Source: Microbulbifer hainanensis
GTDB lineage: Bacteria; Pseudomonadota; Gammaproteobacteria; Pseudomonadales; Cellvibrionaceae
Reading direction: 5' to 3'
DNA: 64,000 bases
Assembly (NCBI RefSeq): GCF_014904735.1
Contig: NZ_JACZCR010000033.1
Location: forward strand, 1-64,000
Each line of letters starts with the position of its first letter. Position 1 is the stretch's first letter. A program made the translations under genes and the position numbers. Of this stretch, positions 60,406-64,000 are shown piece after piece. The notes under the pieces are model-generated. The model was not told where the DNA came from. It was given only the letters and a program-made list of their open reading frames with translations, and did no database searches.

Positions 60406-60437
60406 TCCCTTTCCCGCCGTTTGCGGCGGGTAAGGGA
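60406..60437. terminator. Hairpin between amidinotransferase and enoyl-CoA hydratase genes
   Basis: TCCCTTTCCCGCCG and CGGCGGGTAAGGGA pair with one mismatch around a TTTG loop. A T-rich tail is missing, so it is a probable but unproven terminator. Confidence 0.45.
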
Positions 60438-60463
60438 TTAACCGCGAACAACCGGAGATGCCC

Positions 60464-61243
60464 ATGCAAAGCCCGTGTGCAGAAATCCAGGCCCAGGTCG
60501 CCGACCGCGCGCTGGAAATTACGATCAACCGCCCGGAGCGCAAAAATGCGCTGACCATGGCGATGTATTCAGCCATGGCGGAACTCCTCAACGGCGCCGC
60601 TGGCGATAGTCAGATTCGTGTGGTCATCCTCTCGGGTGCCGATGGGGCTTTCACCAGTGGCAATGATCTGATGGACTTTCTCGGCGGTTCCGCCACCGGT
60701 GAAGATTCGCCTGTGTTCCAGTTCATGCTGGCCCTGTATAACTTCCCCAAGCCCGTTGTCGCCGCAGTCAACGGTCCGGCGGTGGGCATCGGTACCACCA
60801 TGCTGCTGCATTGCGATATGGCGTTTGCGGGAGACGACGCGGTCTTCCAGATGCCATTTGTGAATCTGGGCCTGTGTCCGGAGTATGCGTCCAGTTATTT
60901 CCTGCCGCGCATCATGGGGCATGCCAAGGCTTCCGAGCTTTTGCTACTGGGCAAGAAGTTTGGTGCCCAGGAGGCCGTGGAGCTGGGTATCTGTAACGCG
61001 GCACTGCCGGCGGCAGACACGCTCACCCGCGCGCGCGAGGTGGCCGCGGAGCTGGCGACCAGGGCGCCAGAGGCGGTGCGCCTGACCAAGCAGCTGCTGC
61101 GCAAGAGATCCCATGCCAGCGGCCTGGAGTGTATAGAGGAAGAGGCGGGGCATTTCCTCAAGCGGTTGTCGTCCGAGGAATTCCGCGAGGCCGCCACGGC
61201 ATTTATGGAGAAACGTCCCGCGGACTTCTCCCGCTTCGAGTAG
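60464..61243 (+). CDS. Enoyl-CoA hydratase/isomerase family protein
   Basis: 259 residues from ATG 60464 (GGAG seven bases upstream; ATG 60458 is too close to it). The crotonase fold has the oxyanion loops GADGAFTSGNDLMDFLGG and VNGPAVGIGTTMLLHCDMAF. The second catalytic Glu position is in MPFVNLGLCPE. It could act as hydratase or as Delta3,Delta2-enoyl-CoA isomerase. No other beta-oxidation gene is adjacent. Confidence 0.92.
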   Translation: MQSPCAEIQAQVADRALEITINRPERKNALTMAMYSAMAELLNGAAGDSQIRVVILSGADGAFTSGNDLMDFLGGSATGEDSPVFQFMLALYNFPKPVVAAVNGPAVGIGTTMLLHCDMAFAGDDAVFQMPFVNLGLCPEYASSYFLPRIMGHAKASELLLLGKKFGAQEAVELGICNAALPAADTLTRAREVAAELATRAPEAVRLTKQLLRKRSHASGLECIEEEAGHFLKRLSSEEFREAATAFMEKRPADFSRFE

Positions 61244-61265
61244 CCCTCGAATAGGGCTTTCTGGC

Positions 61266-61291
61266 AAGGCCCCGCATCGCGGGGCTTTTTT
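61266..61291 (+). terminator. Rho-independent terminator
   Basis: AGGCCCCGC/GCGGGGCTT with an ATC loop is followed by TTTTT, 23 bases after the enoyl-CoA hydratase stop. A smaller AGCCCT/AGGGCT hairpin lies just before it at 61242-61258. Confidence 0.88.
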
Positions 61292-61322
61292 GTTGCACCC
61301 TGGTAGCGTGGGACGCACACGC

Positions 61323-61637
61323 TCAGCGCGAGCGGGATTTTCGCGTAATCGCGGGTTCCTCAAACGCACTGTAGTCGACCTGCTCGTAGCCCCAGTTGAG
61401 GGCTCTTTCCTGTTGCCGGTCGCCGATACTTTTGCCAAATACAGCCAGGTGTGACTCTTCCATCAGTTCTGCCAGTTCGCGATTGTTACTGAGGCCGAGG
61501 AAGACCCCCGCCTGCATGAATCCTTCCAGGCGATGGCGTTCCACTGCCGGCGTGCGATAACCGCACTTATTGGCAGAAAACATCCGCGCCAACCGTGCTT
61601 CCACTTCTGCCAGAAACTGTGTTTGGTCGATCTGCAT
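61323..61637 (-). CDS. Hypothetical protein, 104 residues
   Basis: Start at ATG 61637 (GCAGGAGTGGCC upstream). Hydrophilic and mostly helical, with FLAEVEARLARMFSANK and GFMQAGVFLGLSNNRELAELM. The basic tail is KSRSR. No known motif. It shares orientation with the zinc-ribbon gene 73 bp upstream. Family not recognised. Confidence 0.65.
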   Translation of the reverse strand: MQIDQTQFLAEVEARLARMFSANKCGYRTPAVERHRLEGFMQAGVFLGLSNNRELAELMEESHLAVFGKSIGDRQQERALNWGYEQVDYSAFEEPAITRKSRSR

Positions 61638-61710
61638 GGCCACTCCTGCGCAGTTATTGGTATGGCAAATAATATGCGTTTTTTTCAGCGACGTGCACGT
61701 TCGACAAATG

Positions 61711-61944
61711 TCAGAAGTCAAACAGCTCGGTAATCAGGTTGCGCTTCTGCTTGTGCACGACGGGTTTTTCGGGCGGCTTCGCATCGCTGTCGCCGGAGGG
61801 GAAATCCGCAGCCGAGCGCTCGATGATTTTTTCCAGCTCGCCACGATCCAGCCAGATGCCTCGGCAATTGGGGCAGTAATCGATTTCGATACCGTTACGG
61901 TCTTTCTGTAGCAGGACTGCATCACTGCACGACGGGCATTTCAT
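61711..61944 (-). CDS. Zinc-ribbon (TFIIB-type, zf-TFIIB) protein
   Basis: 77 residues. One zinc ribbon is formed by MKCPSC and DYCPNCRG with the family signature GIWLDRGELEKII. The C-terminus is basic, ending in LITELFDF. This small family is common in proteobacteria, and its role is unknown. GGAGTCC precedes the ATG. Confidence 0.85.
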   Translation of the reverse strand: MKCPSCSDAVLLQKDRNGIEIDYCPNCRGIWLDRGELEKIIERSAADFPSGDSDAKPPEKPVVHKQKRNLITELFDF

Positions 61945-62197
61945 GGTGGACTCCTTGTCGGTAGTATTGAGAGCGACCGGCCATCGATAAATGCCTCCGC
62001 CCTTAGCAAGGTTATACCAAGAGCGGCGGAGGTGGGCGCGGGATTATTGCGATCGCATATTGCGACATTGCAGACGTGGTTGATGGTGACCTCTGGCTGC
62101 CTAAGTTGCCATTAATGCATATTTTTGTCGCTTGAGGCCTATTCTGCGCTGTCGGCCTGTATATGTGCGATGAGTGGTCTTATGTTTCCCGAAACAA

Positions 62198-62218
62198 GTG
62201 TAGTAATCTCTACTACAC
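62198..62218. promoter_or_regulatory. Dyad upstream of the diguanylate cyclase gene
   Basis: GTGTAGTA and TACTACAC form a perfect 8-bp inverted repeat around ATCTC, 86 bases before the start codon. It looks like an operator for an unknown dimeric repressor. No other gene is close enough to be its alternative target. Confidence 0.4.
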
Positions 62219-62303
62219 ACGAAAAAAAGCGTGATGCGGTCAACAAGGATTTTGTGACACAGTTATCACTTTTCCATTTGCCAGGCCGTGGGCCGATAGA
62301 ACA

Positions 62304-64000
62304 ATGACAAGAACAAGATTCCGCACCGGTCCCTGGGGTATCCCGGCTTTAAATGTCGCTAAATTTCTGACAGCACTGCTGTTGATCTGTGCCGGTAGCG
62401 CCTCTGCCGCCGCGCCGATCCAGATCGGCCCTGACGAGGACGGAGACCTGTACACCGGGCAGGCAGAAGTCTGGCACGAGGAAGGGGATCGTAAATCGCT
62501 GGAGGAGGCACTTAGTGCTTTAGCGGTTGGTGACTTCCGGCCACTGCCGGGCGCGGGTTCTACTGGACTGAAAAAAGGGGCTTTCTGGTCGCATTTTTCG
62601 TTGCACAATCCCACCGACCAAGCCGTTGAGCTCAATATCGAGTACGTTGACCATCAGCTGATCGAGCTGACCGCGTTTCGACGTGACGCCGCCGCTGCAG
62701 ACAGCGATTACCGGAAGCTCGCGGATATGTCGATGCAGGCGCCGTTTGACGAGCGCCTGGTACCGAGCAACCGCTTTGTTTTTCCGCTGACTCTGCAACC
62801 GGGGCAAACCCAGGAGTTGCTGGTCCGGCTCAGTTCGAACGAAATTGGCTACGTGTACCCCAGTATGCGTATCTGGAGCCCGAAAAACCTGCGCATCAGT
62901 CATACCCTGGAAACTGGGGTGGCGGCTTTCCTGTTCGGCGGCTTTTTCCTGATGTCGCTGTTTTCCCTGGTCGCGGCGATTTCCACCCGCAGTCGCACTT
63001 TCTACGCCTATTCGCTCTATTCCCTGACCAAGATTATTGCCTGGGCGACTATTTTGGGGTTCACCCATCAATACCTGATTCGCACAGGGTTCCGCTGGAG
63101 CTATATGTCCATGGCGGGCGCGGTCAGCATCCTCGCCGGGCTCAACTTTGCCCGTATTTTCCTGCATACACACCGCTACACCATCTGGCTGGATAAGCTC
63201 ATGCTGTTGATGCTGGCCAATGGGGCAGTGTTGTTTTTCAGCGCCCTGCTGGAAATCAAAGCGCTGGCGCTGCTGACGATTACGATCGCGCTGTTGCTGT
63301 ATCCGGTAGTGACGGTTATCGGAGTGGTGCGCTGGCGCCAGGGGTCGCGGGAAGCCGCCCTGTTCGCGGTGGCCTGGGGCCTGCTGGTGGCGAGCCTGTT
63401 TACCCAGGCGCTCCGGGACATGGGGTATGTGGAGCACCACTTGGTAAACTACTACTTGCCGGTGGTGGCTTCGTTTACCGAAATGTTGGCCATCATGGCC
63501 GCCGTGGGGGTGCGCATGCGCCGTTTGCGCCAGGAAAAGCAGCAGGCGGAACAGCAACACCGGGAGCATCTGGAAAACTCCAAGGCCGAGCTGGAAGAAT
63601 TGGTGCATGAGCGCACCCGAGAGTTGGAGCGGGCCAAGCAGCAGGCCGAACTCGAAGCGCGCACGGATCCACTCACCGGTATCCGCAATCGACGTAGTTT
63701 CATTGCCGATGCCGATGAGCGTATCAAATTTGTCCGGCGCAAGGGGCAGCCATTCAGCCTGTTGATGTTTGATATCGATCACTTCAAGACGATCAATGAC
63801 AATCATGGCCACAGTGTGGGTGACGAAGCCCTGTGCAGCTTCGCTCGGACCATTCTCAGCAAGATTCGCGAAACCGATATCTTCGGCCGTATTGGTGGTG
63901 AGGAGTTTGGCCTGCTGATAACGGAGGAGCGGGTCAATACCCTGCACACGGCGGAAAGGCTGCGCGACGATATTGCCAAAGCTTCACTTTCCACGCCGTC
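62304..64000 (+). CDS. 7TM-DISM receptor diguanylate cyclase (cut off by window end)
   Basis: An open frame of 565 codons runs from ATG 62304 to the end of the window without a stop; the start follows CGATAGAACA. A signal sequence (about 1-32, ending SASAAA) leads to a periplasmic 7TMR-DISM extracellular sensor domain (about 40-190) and seven membrane helices (about 205-400). A coiled coil follows (HLENSKAELEELVHERTRELER), then a GGDEF domain beginning DPLTGIRNRRSF, with DIDHFKTINDNHGHSVGD and the active site GGEEF. It should make cyclic-di-GMP in response to an external ligand. The GGDEF C-terminus lies outside the window. Confidence 0.92.
   Translation, partial: MTRTRFRTGPWGIPALNVAKFLTALLLICAGSASAAAPIQIGPDEDGDLYTGQAEVWHEEGDRKSLEEALSALAVGDFRPLPGAGSTGLKKGAFWSHFSLHNPTDQAVELNIEYVDHQLIELTAFRRDAAAADSDYRKLADMSMQAPFDERLVPSNRFVFPLTLQPGQTQELLVRLSSNEIGYVYPSMRIWSPKNLRISHTLETGVAAFLFGGFFLMSLFSLVAAISTRSRTFYAYSLYSLTKIIAWATILGFTHQYLIRTGFRWSYMSMAGAVSILAGLNFARIFLHTHRYTIWLDKLMLLMLANGAVLFFSALLEIKALALLTITIALLLYPVVTVIGVVRWRQGSREAALFAVAWGLLVASLFTQALRDMGYVEHHLVNYYLPVVASFTEMLAIMAAVGVRMRRLRQEKQQAEQQHREHLENSKAELEELVHERTRELERAKQQAELEARTDPLTGIRNRRSFIADADERIKFVRRKGQPFSLLMFDIDHFKTINDNHGHSVGDEALCSFARTILSKIRETDIFGRIGGEEFGLLITEERVNTLHTAERLRDDIAKASLSTP

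Noticed and set aside
62520..63947. 475-codon open frame on the minus strand
   Set aside because: Antisense to the receptor diguanylate cyclase, which carries an intact GGEEF site and runs off the window end.
1..64000. tRNA, rRNA or CRISPR loci
   Set aside because: No cloverleaf-like T-loop context, rRNA segment or regularly spaced direct repeat was found on reading the intergenic regions; a tRNA scan would be decisive.

Overview
The window looks like chromosome of a free-living marine gammaproteobacterium. The housekeeping proteins (LeuA, PrfC, the HolD/RimI pair, methylglyoxal synthase) are gammaproteobacterial in type. GC is high in the core genes and clearly lower in two accessory stretches. 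The many secreted peptidases, TonB/ExbD parts and the gene style suggest the Cellvibrionales (Microbulbifer-like), but that placement is inference. No rRNA, tRNA, CRISPR array or transposase was seen.

Layout. 1-1251: AT-richer DNA without a convincing gene, carrying four DnaA-box-like 9-mers. 1252-6263: a compact five-gene operon of bactofilin, a tandem methyltransferase-fold protein, a MotA/ExbB-type proton channel with a long coiled-coil tail, a MotB/OmpA-type peptidoglycan-binding partner and a cysteine-rich protein. The channel pair resembles ZorA/ZorB of Zorya, but the Zorya effectors are absent; this is the best candidate for an undescribed system. 6332-21955: mostly ordinary core genes, namely a cytochrome-FTR1 iron permease behind a Fur box, glutathione peroxidase with an OhrR-like regulator, leuA with a probable leucine leader, holD-rimI, a MATE pump, a hydrolase, aminopeptidase P, prfC, an acyltransferase, a TSUP transporter and an M28 peptidase.

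22388-27973: an integron gene-cassette array with no integrase in the window. At least eight attC sites separate small AT-rich genes of mostly unknown function; a SUKH-like protein, an RraB-like protein, a formylglycine-enzyme-fold protein and a P-loop kinase can be recognised. Three cassette genes are broken by stops or a frameshift, so the array is partly decaying.

28144-39212: a FadL-type porin, then a full periplasmic sulfur-oxidation locus. Thioredoxin (SoxS-like), DsrE and SoxH genes run leftward; soxC, soxD, an extra cytochrome c, soxY, soxZ, soxA, soxX and soxB run rightward; and a CsoR-family regulator with CstR-like cysteines sits at the end. A perfect 9-bp inverted repeat around GGGGG lies between the divergent arms and is the likely operator. 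The extra cytochrome gene is a chimera of the soxY signal peptide and the soxD C-terminal haem domain, produced by a local tandem duplication. The array and the sox locus together lie between a core peptidase and a catalase, which suggests an insertion hotspot.

40049-64000: catalase, a DUF72 gene overlapping rtcA, an MFS-acyltransferase fusion, a zinc metallopeptidase, a sugar acetyltransferase, an M13 peptidase, a chalcone-isomerase-like/TonB fusion, a cNMP-binding protein, a D-glycerate-3-kinase-like protein, an AlgP-like protein with AT-hook motifs, methylglyoxal synthase, an orphan ExbD, tryptophan 2,3-dioxygenase, a ureido-hydrolase plus amidinotransferase pair, an enoyl-CoA hydratase, and a diguanylate cyclase cut off by the window end.
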